A DNA stretch of 64,000 nt from Nocardia testacea NBRC 100365 (GCF_000308775.1 NZ_BAGJ01000140.1:1-64000); one strand, 5' to 3'. Counted from the stretch's first letter, positions 8,909 through 17,662 are shown. Notes: a model not told the origin generated them from the sequence alone. Numbers and translations are program-made.

Positions 8909-10318
8909 GTGATAGCGAAGCTGACACCGCAGGACGCGGACTTCTTCCGGCTGGAAGCGACCACCCACCCGGTTCATATCGGGTCATTGGCCGTTCTCGA
9001 CAACACCGGCGACGACGGCGGGCCGATCCTCGACTACCAGGGCCTGGTCGACCTGGTCGAGTCACGCCTGCCGTTGGTGCCCCGCTACCGCCGCAAGGTC
9101 CGCGAGATCCCACTGTCGCTGGGCCGGCCGGTCTGGGTCGAGGACAGCCACTTCGACATCACCTACCATCTGCGCCGGTCCGCCCTTCCCTCACCGGGCA
9201 GCGACGACCAGCTCTACGAACTGACCGCCCGGCTGGGCTCCCGGCCGCTGGACCCCGGCCGCCCGCTGTGGGAGATGTACCTGATCGAGGGGCTGAGCGG
9301 GGGCCGGTGCGCGATCTACACGAAATCGCACGCGGCCCTGGTCGATGGCCACGCCGCGCTGGAGATCGGCCATGTGGTCGTGGACGGGGCCGAGTCCCCG
9401 CGCGAGGTGGCCGACGACGCGTGGATCCCGCGCCGCGAGCCCAGTGACGCCGATCTCCTGCTGGGTGCCCTCGGACACCTGGTGGCCCAGCCCCGCTCGG
9501 CGGTCGAGGTACTGCGCGAGGTGGGCGCGGGCACCGCCGGTTTCGTCGGGACGGCCGGACGGACGGTGGACAGCGCGCTGGCGGCCGTGCGATCGGCGGC
9601 CAGCGGCACGCCGGACAGTCCGCTGAACGCGCGTACCTCCCGGCAGCGCAGATTCACCGTCGCGGTCACCGAGCTCGACGGTTACCGACGGGTGCACCAG
9701 CAGGCCGGTTGCACGATCAACGATGTCGTCCTGACGGTGGTGACCGGCGCGCTGCGCAACTGGCTGCTGTCGCGGAACAAGGGCCTGACCGAATCGAGCG
9801 TGCTGCGCGCGGTCGTGCCGATGTCGGGATACAGCGGGGAGCCGGGCACCGGACGCACCCTGCCCAGCGGGATCACCCCGTTCCTGATCGACCTGCCGGT
9901 CGGCGAGCCCAGCCCGGTGATGCGGCTGTCCCATATCGCCCATGCCACGGCCGAGGACGCTCGCGGCCGGCACGCCGTGCGGGCTTCGACCCTGGTGCAC
10001 CTCGCCGGTTTCGCTCCGGCCAGCCTGCACGCGATGAGCGTGCGGGCGGCGAGTACGTTCGCAGACCATACGTTCAATCTGGTGATCACCAACGCGCCGG
10101 GCCCGCAGACGCCGATGTTCGTCGGCGGCGCGCGGATGCTGGAGATGTACCCGGTTTCGCCACTGCTGCGCAATCAGGCGACGAGTATCGGGATCACGTC
10201 CTATGACGGGCGGGTCTGCTACGGACTCAACGCCGACCGCGAGGCGATGGCCGATATCGGAGTTCTGGCCGCGTCGGTACCCGAATCGATGGAGGAGTTA
10301 CTCGGTGCCTGCCTCTGA
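8909..10318 (+). CDS. Wax ester synthase/diacylglycerol acyltransferase family protein
   Basis: About 469 aa from a GTG at 8909 (IAKLTPQDADFFRLE), with GAAGGGG 11 nt upstream; an in-frame ATG at 8837 would add 24 residues lacking family similarity. The sequence matches WS/DGAT enzymes (PVHIGSLAVLD, RPLWEMYLIEGL, NLVITNAPGPQTP) that make triacylglycerol or wax esters from acyl-CoA. The active-site HHxxxDG is SHAALVDG (about residues 140-147): the first histidine is serine, while the second histidine, Asp and Gly remain. The second histidine is considered catalytic, so activity is possible. The following gene overlaps its 3' end. The order resembles tgs3-Rv3231c-Rv3230c-desA3 in M. tuberculosis. 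Confidence 0.87.
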   Translation: MIAKLTPQDADFFRLEATTHPVHIGSLAVLDNTGDDGGPILDYQGLVDLVESRLPLVPRYRRKVREIPLSLGRPVWVEDSHFDITYHLRRSALPSPGSDDQLYELTARLGSRPLDPGRPLWEMYLIEGLSGGRCAIYTKSHAALVDGHAALEIGHVVVDGAESPREVADDAWIPRREPSDADLLLGALGHLVAQPRSAVEVLREVGAGTAGFVGTAGRTVDSALAAVRSAASGTPDSPLNARTSRQRRFTVAVTELDGYRRVHQQAGCTINDVVLTVVTGALRNWLLSRNKGLTESSVLRAVVPMSGYSGEPGTGRTLPSGITPFLIDLPVGEPSPVMRLSHIAHATAEDARGRHAVRASTLVHLAGFAPASLHAMSVRAASTFADHTFNLVITNAPGPQTPMFVGGARMLEMYPVSPLLRNQATSIGITSYDGRVCYGLNADREAMADIGVLAASVPESMEELLGACL

Positions 10319-10832
10319 CCGCAAGACCATGCGCGTGTACGTGCCGGCCACCGTGCCGATGCTGCGCGAGCTCGTGGACAAACGCGTACTGCACGCGGTC
10401 GGCGGGACGGCTTTCGCCCTCACGCCCGCGCTCCGCGAGGCCTACGCCTCGGGCGACGACGAAGAGCTGGCCGAGGTCGCCATGGCCGAGGCGGCGCGCG
10501 CGGCCCTGCGACTGCTGGCCGAGGAGGTGCACGGTTCCACCACCCCGATGTACCGCCGCGCGGTGATCGCGGTCGATGTCGACGGCGCGACCCTGCGCCC
10601 GGACCTGGACGACGCGGTGGTGAAACTGGACGGACCGATCGAGTACGAGCGGGTCGGTTCGGTTCATGTGGACCTCGCCGAAGCCGAGCCGGCAGTGGCC
10701 CGGGCGGTCGAGATCATCGACGCCGCCGACCTCGGTGACGAGGACGCCGAGTTCGTCCTGGGCGACGCCGAGGACCATCAGCTGGCCTGGTATGCCACTC
10801 AGGAGCTGCCGTTCCTCGTCGAGTTGCTCTGA
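10305..10832 (+). CDS. Conserved actinobacterial protein, DUF6912-like (Rv3231c counterpart)
   Basis: The product is 175 aa from a GTG at 10305, preceded by GGAGGAG, overlapping the acyltransferase gene by 14 bp. An ATG at 10329 (MRVYVPATVPML) is the alternative start. The protein is acidic, with MRVYVPATVPMLRELVD at the N-terminus and a C-terminal HQLAWYATQELPFLVELL that is well conserved in this family. No catalytic motif is visible and the function is unknown. Translational coupling to the acyltransferase and proximity to ferredoxin reductase and desaturase genes suggest a link with lipid metabolism, which is inference from gene order. Confidence 0.8.
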   Translation: MPASDRKTMRVYVPATVPMLRELVDKRVLHAVGGTAFALTPALREAYASGDDEELAEVAMAEAARAALRLLAEEVHGSTTPMYRRAVIAVDVDGATLRPDLDDAVVKLDGPIEYERVGSVHVDLAEAEPAVARAVEIIDAADLGDEDAEFVLGDAEDHQLAWYATQELPFLVELL

Positions 10833-10924
10833 ACCGGCCCTTGTGACCGGGAACCGCCGACGCGGCCGCTCGCTGTGAGCCGCAACCGGGTCCGCGGGCG
10901 CTGTTCACCTGGGCTCCCCGCGAC

Positions 10925-10944
10925 AACCTACGATGCCGTAACCT
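10925..10944. promoter_or_regulatory. Operator-like motif shared with the second desaturase gene
   Basis: AACCTACGATGCCGTAACCT lies 52 bp upstream of the ferredoxin reductase start. It contains the inverted repeat TACG-N4-CGTA and matches a site at 13935-13954 at 17 of 20 positions. The binding protein is unknown. Confidence 0.55.
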
Positions 10945-10996
10945 GGTGCCACGGCGCGCTCCGGGCGCGTGAGACCACAGGAGACGAACAACGCAA

Positions 10997-12151
10997 ATGG
11001 GCAGGAAACCGAACGCGATGACGGTGCGCGGTGTCAAGAACTGGCTGGAGGCACCGGCGGCCGGTATCGCCGAACGCGGCGGCAAACTGAATCTGCTGCG
11101 AGGGGCGGTGGCGCGGGTCACCACGCCCCTGCTGCCCGACGACTATCTACATCTGGCCAACCCGCTGTGGTCGGCCCGGGAACTGCGCGGCCGGGTCGTC
11201 GACGTCCGCAAGGAAACCGCCGATTCCGCGACGCTGGTCATCAAGCCCGGCTGGGGCTTCGACTTCCGCTACGAACCCGGGCAGTACATCGGTATCGGGA
11301 TCCTGGTGGAGGGTCGCTGGCACTGGCGCTCCTATTCGCTCACCAGCCCGCCCGACTGGGACGATCCCCGCTACGGCAAGAAGGTCATCGCCATCACGGT
11401 GAAGGCGATGCCGGAGGGTTTTCTGTCCAGCCACCTGGTCAACGGGGTGTCGTCCGGGACGATCGTGCGGCTGGCCGCCCCGCAGGGCGCGTTCGTGCTG
11501 CCCTCCCCGCCGCCGCCGAAGGTGCTGTTCCTGACCGCCGGGTCCGGCATCACTCCCGTCATGTCGATGCTGCGCGCACTGGACCGTCGCGACGCGGTGA
11601 CCGATGTGGTGCACATCCACTCGGCGCGCACCGCCGAGGACGTGATCTTCGCCGACGAACTCGACGCACTGCACGCGCGGCATCCCGGATTCGTCTCCCA
11701 TATCCACCTGACCGGCGAGAAGGGCAAGTTCGCCACCGCCGCCTTGGACGAGCTCTATCCGGATTGGCGGGAGCGTCAGGCGTGGGCGTGCGGTCCGCTG
11801 GGCATGCTGGACGAGGTCGAGAAGCACTGGCAGGAGGCCGGTCTCGAATCGGCGCTGCACGTGGAGCGGTTCGAGGTGGAGCGGTCCGCCACCACGGAGG
11901 GCGGCACCGTCACCTTCGGCAAGAGCGGCCGCACGGTCACCGTGGACGGCGCCACCACCCTGCTGGAAGCCGGGGAATCCGCCGGCGTTCAGCTGCCGTT
12001 CGGCTGCCGGATGGGTATCTGCCAGACCTGTGTGGTCACCTTGAGTTCGGGACATGCCCGCGATCTACGCAACGGCACGGAGCGGTTCGAAGGAGAAAAG
12101 GTACAGACGTGCATCTCCGCCGCGGCGGGCGACTGCACATTGGATATGTGA
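10997..12151 (+). CDS. Ferredoxin reductase with C-terminal 2Fe-2S domain (Rv3230c-like)
   Basis: The 384-aa protein starts MGRKPNAMTVRGVKNW. An FAD-binding segment (RYEPGQYIGIG, WRSYSLTSPP) is followed by an NAD(P)-binding segment (FLTAGSGITPVMSMLR, WACGPLGMLDEVE), then a plant-type 2Fe-2S domain with cysteines at about 337, 342, 345 (CRMGICQTC) and 372 (QTCIS). It would carry electrons from NAD(P)H to a diiron oxygenase. In M. tuberculosis the homologue works with the acyl-CoA desaturase DesA3. The desaturase gene lies 233 bp downstream on the same strand, supporting the same partnership here. Confidence 0.92.
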   Translation: MGRKPNAMTVRGVKNWLEAPAAGIAERGGKLNLLRGAVARVTTPLLPDDYLHLANPLWSARELRGRVVDVRKETADSATLVIKPGWGFDFRYEPGQYIGIGILVEGRWHWRSYSLTSPPDWDDPRYGKKVIAITVKAMPEGFLSSHLVNGVSSGTIVRLAAPQGAFVLPSPPPPKVLFLTAGSGITPVMSMLRALDRRDAVTDVVHIHSARTAEDVIFADELDALHARHPGFVSHIHLTGEKGKFATAALDELYPDWRERQAWACGPLGMLDEVEKHWQEAGLESALHVERFEVERSATTEGGTVTFGKSGRTVTVDGATTLLEAGESAGVQLPFGCRMGICQTCVVTLSSGHARDLRNGTERFEGEKVQTCISAAAGDCTLDM

Positions 12152-12384
12152 CCGGAGACGGTCCACCCGGCGACGGACTCCGACAGGTACGCTCGGGGTG
12201 GACCGCAGGTCATTTCCCGGATCCGGGGAGATCACGGAAACCCGTTTTATTTCCGACCCAGGGTCAACACAAACCGGGCGTGCGGGTGATGTGCAGTATA
12301 TGAACCCGCACGGCCGGAGCGAAGGCGGAAGCACCGCCCGGTCCGCTCCCGTCTTCGCAGACAGCGCCTACAGAAGGGACGCCG

Positions 12385-13755
12385 GTGGCAATCACCGACA
12401 TCAGAGCCTATGCCCACCTCACGGCCGAGGATGTCGAGGCCCTCGGGCAGGAGCTCGACACGCTCCGCCGGGAGGTCGAGCAGTCCCTGGGTGAACGGGA
12501 TGCCCGGTACATCCGGCGGACCATCGCCGCACAGCGCGTACTGGAGATCGCCGGCCGCCTGGTGCTGGTCGGCAGCCGGAACCGTTGGGCCTGGCTGTCC
12601 GGGACGGCCCTTCTCTCGCTGGCCAAGATCGTCGAGAACATGGAGCTCGGTCACAACATCAGCCACGGGCAATGGGACTGGATGAACGACCCGGAGATCC
12701 ATTCCACCACCTGGGAATGGGATATGACGGGCCCTTCGGCGCAGTGGCAGACCGCGCACAACTACACACACCACACCTACACCAATATCCTCGGCATGGA
12801 CGAGGATCTCGGCTTCAATTTCCTGCGGATGACCAGGGACAACCAATGGCGACCGATCCATCTGGCGCAGCCGGTGTCCTATCTTCTGCTGGCCTCGATG
12901 TTCGACTGGGGCATCGCCCTGCACGATTGGAAGATCCAGCGTGATCACGCGGAGGTTCGCCTCTGGGACTCGTCCCGGCACAACATCGAGTTCCTCCGCA
13001 AGGCGTCGCGCCAGCTGAGCAAGGACTTCCTGATCTATCCGGCGCTGACCGGCAAGAATTTCAAGTACACACTCGCGGCGAACATCACCGCGAACCTGAT
13101 CCGCAATGTGTGGTCGAACGTAGTGATCTTCTGCGGGCACTTTCCGGACGGTGCGGAGAAGTTCTCTCCCGACCAGCTGACGACCGAGACCAGCGGGGAA
13201 TGGTATCTCCGGCAGATGCTGGGAAGCGCGAACTTCACCGCCGGCCCGGTGATGGGTTTCATGAGCGGACATCTGAGCCATCAGATCGAACATCACATGT
13301 TCCCCGATCTACCGAGCAACCGTTATCCGCAGATTGCCCGGCGAGTCCGCGAGCTCTGCGACAAATACGACCTGCCGTACACAACGGGATCCCTGAGCAA
13401 GCAATATCTGCTGGCCTTCCGCACCATTCACAAGCTCGCCCTGCCCGACCGATTCCTGCGGCGCACCGCCGATGATGCGCCGGAGACCTCCTCCGAACGC
13501 AAGTTCGCCGGGGTCACCTCGCACGCGGAGCCGGAGAACCGGCCGTGGAGTATCGACCCGGCGACCGGAAAGCGCCGCGGCCTGCGCTGGGCGTTGCACG
13601 AGGCGAAAATCGCGCTGCGCGCGAAAGCCGAGCAGGAGAAGGAAATGCTGCGCAACGCCGAGCGCACCCTGCGCGCCAAGGCGCAGCAGGAGAAGGATCT
13701 GCTCCGGCGGGCCCGGCACGCGCTACGCAAATCGCAGCGTTCGTACTCGGCCTGA
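12385..13755 (+). CDS. Membrane acyl-CoA desaturase (DesA3-like), with basic helical C-terminal extension
   Basis: 456 aa from a GTG at 12385 (AITDIRAYAHLT) with GAAGGGA upstream. The three histidine boxes of membrane diiron desaturases are present: HNISH (H90, H94), HNYTHH (H125, H129, H130) and HQIEHH (H299, H303, H304). It should introduce a double bond, typically delta-9, into stearoyl- or palmitoyl-CoA using electrons from the upstream ferredoxin reductase. The last ~55 residues form a lysine/arginine/glutamate-rich helix with an internal repeat (LRAKAEQEKEMLRNAE / LRAKAQQEKDLLRRAR) that the downstream paralogue lacks. An inverted repeat CGTGCGGGT/ACCCGCACG lies in its leader at about 12279-12312. 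Confidence 0.93.
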   Translation: MAITDIRAYAHLTAEDVEALGQELDTLRREVEQSLGERDARYIRRTIAAQRVLEIAGRLVLVGSRNRWAWLSGTALLSLAKIVENMELGHNISHGQWDWMNDPEIHSTTWEWDMTGPSAQWQTAHNYTHHTYTNILGMDEDLGFNFLRMTRDNQWRPIHLAQPVSYLLLASMFDWGIALHDWKIQRDHAEVRLWDSSRHNIEFLRKASRQLSKDFLIYPALTGKNFKYTLAANITANLIRNVWSNVVIFCGHFPDGAEKFSPDQLTTETSGEWYLRQMLGSANFTAGPVMGFMSGHLSHQIEHHMFPDLPSNRYPQIARRVRELCDKYDLPYTTGSLSKQYLLAFRTIHKLALPDRFLRRTADDAPETSSERKFAGVTSHAEPENRPWSIDPATGKRRGLRWALHEAKIALRAKAEQEKEMLRNAERTLRAKAQQEKDLLRRARHALRKSQRSYSA

Positions 13756-13934
13756 GCGGGCGGTCCGATTCCGGAGAAAAGTAATCGAGTTGGGGTGTAA
13801 CGGGACCGCCGCCGGAGGCGATCATTCCCACCGAGGCCCGAGTGTGACACACGATCGCGCTGTTTCGTCGCGCCTATCATTCGCCTTTGGGACACGCAAT
13901 AGGGCGCACGCCACATTTTTTACGTAAATCTCCA

Positions 13935-13954
13935 AACCTACGGTGTCGTAACTT
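13935..13954. promoter_or_regulatory. Operator-like motif of the second desaturase gene
   Basis: AACCTACGGTGTCGTAACTT matches the motif at 10925-10944 (TACG-N4-CGTA core). It ends 4 bp before a TAGGGT (13959-13964) that is the probable -10 box of a leaderless promoter, so a bound repressor would block the polymerase. Confidence 0.6.
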
Positions 13955-13958
13955 ACGG

Positions 13959-13964
13959 TAGGGT
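13959..13964 (+). promoter_or_regulatory. Probable -10 box of a leaderless desaturase transcript
   Basis: TAGGGT fits the actinobacterial TANNNT -10 pattern and lies exactly 7 nt before the ATG at 13972. No Shine-Dalgarno sequence precedes the gene. The same box and spacing occur before manB at 34884. Confidence 0.5.
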
Positions 13965-13971
13965 AGCCGCC

Positions 13972-15228
13972 ATGGCTATCTCGGATGTCAAGGAATACGC
14001 GCATCTCACCGAGGCGGACGTGGAGGCTCTCGGAGCAGAGTTCGACGCGATTCGCCGGGACATCGAATCGACGCGGGGCGAGCGCGATGCCCGATACATT
14101 CGCAATGTCATCAGGTTGCAGCGCGCACTCGAGATCAGCGGCCGGACGGTTCTGTTCGCCAGTTTCCTGCCCCCGGCCTGGCTGGCCGGCGTGGCGTTGC
14201 TGGGCACCGCCAAGATCATCGAGAACATGGAGATCGGGCACAATGTGATGCACGGTCAGTGGGACTGGATGAACGATCCGGAGATCCACTCCACCCACTG
14301 GGAATGGGACAACGCGGGCCCGTCCAAACACTGGAAGCACACCCACAACTACCTGCACCACAAGTACACCAACGTCCTGGGAATGGACGACGATATCGGC
14401 TACGGCCTGCTCCGGGTAACGCGCGATCAGCGCTGGAAGCCGTTCAACATCGGTAACCCGGTCTACAACCTGGTACTGCAGTCGCTGTTCGAATACGGCG
14501 TCGCGATCCAGCACCTGGAACTCGGGAAACTGGCGGCCGGAAAGTTCAAGCCCGGCACCCCGGAAAGGGCGGAATTCGACCGTAAGGTCGAGGAGGTCGT
14601 GGCCAAGGTCAAGAAGCAGGCGGTGAAGGACTACGTCGTCTATCCGCTGCTGACCGGACCCTCGTTCTTCCACACCCTCACCGCCAATCTCACCGCGAAC
14701 GTGATCCGCAATGTCTGGTCCAACGCGGTGATCTTCTGCGGCCACTTCCCCGACGGCGCCGAGAAGTTCACCAAAGCCGATATCGACAACGAATCCCAGG
14801 CCCAGTGGTACCTGCGGCAGATGCTGGGCAGCGCCAATATTTCCGGTGGCAAGCTCATGCACTTCATGACCGGCAACCTCAGCCACCAGATCGAACACCA
14901 CCTCTTCCCCGATCTGCCCAGTAACCGCTATGCCGAGGTCGCGGTCCGGGTGCGCGAGCTGTGCGACAAATACGACCTGCCGTACACCACCGGCTCGCTG
15001 CCGGTGCAGTACTTCAAGGCCTGGCGCACCATCCTGAAACTGTCGCTGCCCAACAAATACCTCCGCCACACCGCCGACGACGCCCCCGAAACGGCCTCGG
15101 AGCGGAAATTCAACGGCCAGGCGGTTTCCACGTTCGATCCGATCACCGGAAAGCGCCGGGGACTGCGGACGGCAATCGCCGAAGGCCGCCGCCGACTCCG
15201 CCGCCGCTCGGTCGCCCTGGCGGGCTGA
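13972..15228 (+). CDS. Membrane acyl-CoA desaturase, paralogue of the preceding gene
   Basis: The 418-aa product is strongly similar to the upstream desaturase (N-terminus AISDVKEYAHLTEADVEALG against AITDIRAYAHLTAEDVEALG). It keeps all histidine boxes: HNVMH, HNYLHH and HQIEHH. It has a longer central insert (roughly LGKLAAGKFKPGTPERAEF) and lacks the coiled C-terminal extension. It probably desaturates acyl-CoA with the same ferredoxin reductase. It has its own promoter with an operator and no visible ribosome-binding site, so the two paralogues may be expressed under different conditions. This looks like a tandem duplication followed by divergence. Confidence 0.93.
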   Translation: MAISDVKEYAHLTEADVEALGAEFDAIRRDIESTRGERDARYIRNVIRLQRALEISGRTVLFASFLPPAWLAGVALLGTAKIIENMEIGHNVMHGQWDWMNDPEIHSTHWEWDNAGPSKHWKHTHNYLHHKYTNVLGMDDDIGYGLLRVTRDQRWKPFNIGNPVYNLVLQSLFEYGVAIQHLELGKLAAGKFKPGTPERAEFDRKVEEVVAKVKKQAVKDYVVYPLLTGPSFFHTLTANLTANVIRNVWSNAVIFCGHFPDGAEKFTKADIDNESQAQWYLRQMLGSANISGGKLMHFMTGNLSHQIEHHLFPDLPSNRYAEVAVRVRELCDKYDLPYTTGSLPVQYFKAWRTILKLSLPNKYLRHTADDAPETASERKFNGQAVSTFDPITGKRRGLRTAIAEGRRRLRRRSVALAG

Positions 15229-15234
15229 GTCACC

Positions 15235-15279
15235 GCGGCGGGATCGCAGGAACGAGCTTCGACCCTGCGATCCCGCCGC
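15235..15279 (+). terminator. Perfect hairpin after the second desaturase gene
   Basis: A 16-bp perfect inverted repeat (GCGGCGGGATCGCAGG at 15235-15250 and its complement at 15264-15279) with a 13-nt loop begins 7 bp after the stop codon. It probably ends the desaturase transcript. Its right arm is also the start of the first unit of the tandem array. Confidence 0.65.
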
Positions 15280-16016
15280 ATCCGGCCCACCCACCACCGA
15301 CCTGGCAGCGCTCTCATGGCTCCAGCGGGTTCCGCTCACCGCGGACAACCGCGCACCTACTCGGCGCCGAGTAGGTGGAGGCCGTCCCGCCCCGTGGTCG
15401 AAGGTGCTCGAGGGGCCACACCCTCTTGGCGGCCCACCGCACAGCACATGCGGCGAAGCCGCGAGTCTCGAAGCCTGAACGGCGGGATCACGGGCCCGAG
15501 CTTCCACCCCGCGATCCCGCCGCACCCGGCCCACCCACCACCGACCGGGCCACGCTCCCACGGCCCCAGCGAGCCCCGATCACCGCGGACAACCCATTCG
15601 TCGCCGAGTTCCAGCGAGACCCACAGAGGGTCGAGTCCCCTCCCGCACCTTGACCGAAGGTGCTCAACGGTCGCACTCCATAGACAGCCCACCGCACATC
15701 ACATGCGGCGAAGCCGCGAGTCTCCAGACATGAACGGGCAGGATCACGAGTCCGAGCTTCGCCCCTGCGATCCCGCCGCACCCGGCGCACCCACCACCGA
15801 CCGGGCCACGCTCCCACGGCTCCAGCCGATCCCGACCACCGCAGACACTCCTTCCCCTCAGCGCCGAGTTCAGCGAGGCCCTGAAAGGGTCGAGGCCCGT
15901 CCCGCCGTTCAGGCCTCGAAAGCGCCCGCGCCGAAGGCGCAAGTCTCGAGGCCTGAACGGCGGGACCAAGGGGGCCTCGACCCCGCGGCGCCGAAGGCGC
16001 CGCCAATAAACACAGC
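15264..16016. repeat. Array of three ~250-bp tandem units ending in a right half of the dispersed palindromic repeat
   Basis: The string GCGATCCCGCCGCA, followed by CCGGC(C/G)CACCCACCACCGACC (with small differences), recurs at 15267, 15511 and 15767, so units are 244 and 256 bp long. Each unit contains a module related to CGAAGGTGCTCAACGGTCGC...ACCGCACATC (about 15399 and 15654). The third unit runs into a palindrome with arms GGGTCGAGGCCC...GCC / GGC...GGGCCTCGACCC (about 15888-15984), identical in design to those at 34.2 and 39.3 kb, and ends in CAATAAACACAGC, the right end of the dispersed element. No convincing protein is encoded. Confidence 0.8.
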
Positions 16017-16058
16017 CCCGGCCGGCCCGACCGGGAACCGGGCAAGAACAATGGCCCC

Positions 16059-16709
16059 GTGTGTGCAGCGGAGATGAGCGTGTACGAGGCCATCCGAACC
16101 CGCCGGGATGTGCGGGCGGAATTCACCGGCGAGCCCATCGACGACCTCACGCTCTGGCGAATTCTCGGGGCGGCGCACTGCGCGCCGAGTGTCGGTAATT
16201 CGCAGCCCTGGGATTTCGTTGTCGTTCGTGACCCGGCGACGCTGCGGACCTTCGCGGCGCATGTGGCGCAGCGACGGCTGGATTTCGCACGATCGCTGCC
16301 CGCCGAACGGGCCTGCACCTTCGCACCGATCAAGATCGAGGGAATCACCGAGAGCGGCACCGGCATCGTGGTGGTCCACGATGATGCGCGGGGCGGTCCG
16401 CAGGTGCTGGGCCGGGCGACGGTTCCCGAAACCGGGGTGTATTCCACGGTTCTCGCGATCCAGAATCTCTGGCTGGCCGCCACCGCCGAACAGGTCGGAG
16501 TCGGCTGGGTGTCCTTCTATGAGGAACCGTTTCTCGCCGGGCTGATCGGCCTGCCCGCGGGGGTCCGACCAATTGCCTGGCTCTGTATCGGGCCGGTCAC
16601 CGGATTACAGGATGTTCCCGATCTGGAACGTTTCGGCTGGCGCGACCGGCGACCGCTGAATGCCGCGGTGCATCAGGAGCGGTACACCTCCGCGAACCGG
16701 CAACGATAA
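16059..16709 (+). CDS. bluB: 5,6-dimethylbenzimidazole synthase BluB
   Basis: A nitroreductase-fold flavoprotein of about 212-216 aa; the start is the GTG at 16059 or the ATG at 16074 (MSVYEAIRTRRDVRAEF). BluB-specific segments are HCAPSVGNSQPWDFVVV, IEGITESGTGIVVVHDD and the C-terminal IGPVTGLQDVPDLERFGWRDRRPL. BluB fragments reduced FMN with oxygen to make the lower ligand of cobalamin. It is a single gene convergent with hpf; no cobalamin riboswitch was seen in the repeat-filled region upstream. The closest alternative is a generic nitroreductase, but the C-terminal motif favours BluB. Confidence 0.87.
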   Translation: MCAAEMSVYEAIRTRRDVRAEFTGEPIDDLTLWRILGAAHCAPSVGNSQPWDFVVVRDPATLRTFAAHVAQRRLDFARSLPAERACTFAPIKIEGITESGTGIVVVHDDARGGPQVLGRATVPETGVYSTVLAIQNLWLAATAEQVGVGWVSFYEEPFLAGLIGLPAGVRPIAWLCIGPVTGLQDVPDLERFGWRDRRPLNAAVHQERYTSANRQR

Positions 16710-16742
16710 AGCCGACCGGCCCATCGTGCGGACCGGTCGGCT
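16710..16742. terminator. Bidirectional terminator between bluB and hpf
   Basis: A 10-bp perfect stem (AGCCGACCGG at 16710-16719 with CCGGTCGGCT at 16733-16742) and 13-nt loop begins at the bluB stop and lies 11 bp from the hpf stop. Confidence 0.7.
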
Positions 16743-16752
16743 GCAGTGCCGG

Positions 16753-17472
16753 CTAGGCGAGCCTTATGAGGCCGTAGTCGAATGCGTGCCGGCGATAGAC
16801 CACCGACGGCCGATCGGTTTCCTTGTCCTGGAACAGGAAGAAATCGTGGCCCACCAACTCCATCTGGTAGAGGGCATCGTCGACTGTCATCGGTATCGCG
16901 GAGTGCACCTTGGTCCGCACGATATGCCCGGGGCCCTCGTATTCGGGGTAATCGGCCGCGAAATCGGACCGCTTCCGGCTGTGCGGGGAGTGATCGTGCG
17001 GAATTCCGGAGAGGTCGCCGAGTAGCGGCTCTTCGGCCAGGTCGGCGGTGGCGTCGTGTACCGAGACCGGAGTCTTCTCGCCGTAGTGGACACGGCGGCG
17101 ATCCTTGGTGCGGCGCAGCCGGCTCTCCAGTTTGGCGGTCACGGCCTCGAATGCGGCGTAGAAACTGTCCGCGCAGGCCTCGGCGCGGACGATCGGGCCC
17201 TTGCCGCGCGCGGTGATCTCCACCCGCTGGCAGGCCTTGCGTTGACGACGGTTGCGCTCGTGGAAGAGTTCCACGTCGAAGAGGAAGATCGATGGATCGA
17301 AGCGTTCCAGCCGGGACAGCTTCTCCGACACATAGATTCGGAAATGGTCGGGAACCTCGACATTGCGGCCCTTGACGACGATATCCGACCGGGTGTCCCG
17401 TGGGCGGTCGAGCCGGTCGTCCAGCTGCGTCTGGGCTGTGTCCTGTGCTGAAGGTCGTGAAGTAGTCGTCAC
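16753..17472 (-). CDS. hpf: Long-form ribosome hibernation promoting factor
   Basis: The product is 239 aa from a GTG at 17472 with GGGAGG about 7 nt upstream. The N-terminal S30AE/YfiA-like domain includes DIVVKGRNVEVPDHFRIYVSEKLSRLERF and VEITARGKGPIVRAEA. A linker leads to the C-terminal dimerisation domain (IVRTKVHSAIPMTVDDALYQMELVGHDFFLFQ, VVYRRHAFDYGLIRL). Long HPF proteins dimerise ribosomes or protect them in stationary phase and hypoxia. The position matches Rv3241c beside secA1. An upstream in-frame extension beyond the GTG has no family similarity. Confidence 0.93.
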   Translation of the reverse strand: MTTTSRPSAQDTAQTQLDDRLDRPRDTRSDIVVKGRNVEVPDHFRIYVSEKLSRLERFDPSIFLFDVELFHERNRRQRKACQRVEITARGKGPIVRAEACADSFYAAFEAVTAKLESRLRRTKDRRRVHYGEKTPVSVHDATADLAEEPLLGDLSGIPHDHSPHSRKRSDFAADYPEYEGPGHIVRTKVHSAIPMTVDDALYQMELVGHDFFLFQDKETDRPSVVYRRHAFDYGLIRLA

Positions 17473-17662
17473 GCGTACCTCCCGGATTCGGCCGCACACT
17501 TGTCGTCGCATGCGGCGGGATGAAACGGTGCCGGCCATGTCGGATCAAGTCGGCCGGCACGTGATGTACGAGGCCCACCTCCAAACTCCCGGATCGGGTG
17601 TGTGCACGCGACGCTAGTACGCGGATCGGAGGTTCGCCACTGTTCACGCAAATTTCCCGGAT

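Noticed and set aside
15488..16483. Minus-strand open frame of 331 codons across the tandem array and bluB
   Set aside because: Its sequence consists of repeat-derived low-complexity peptides and antisense bluB, with no domain.
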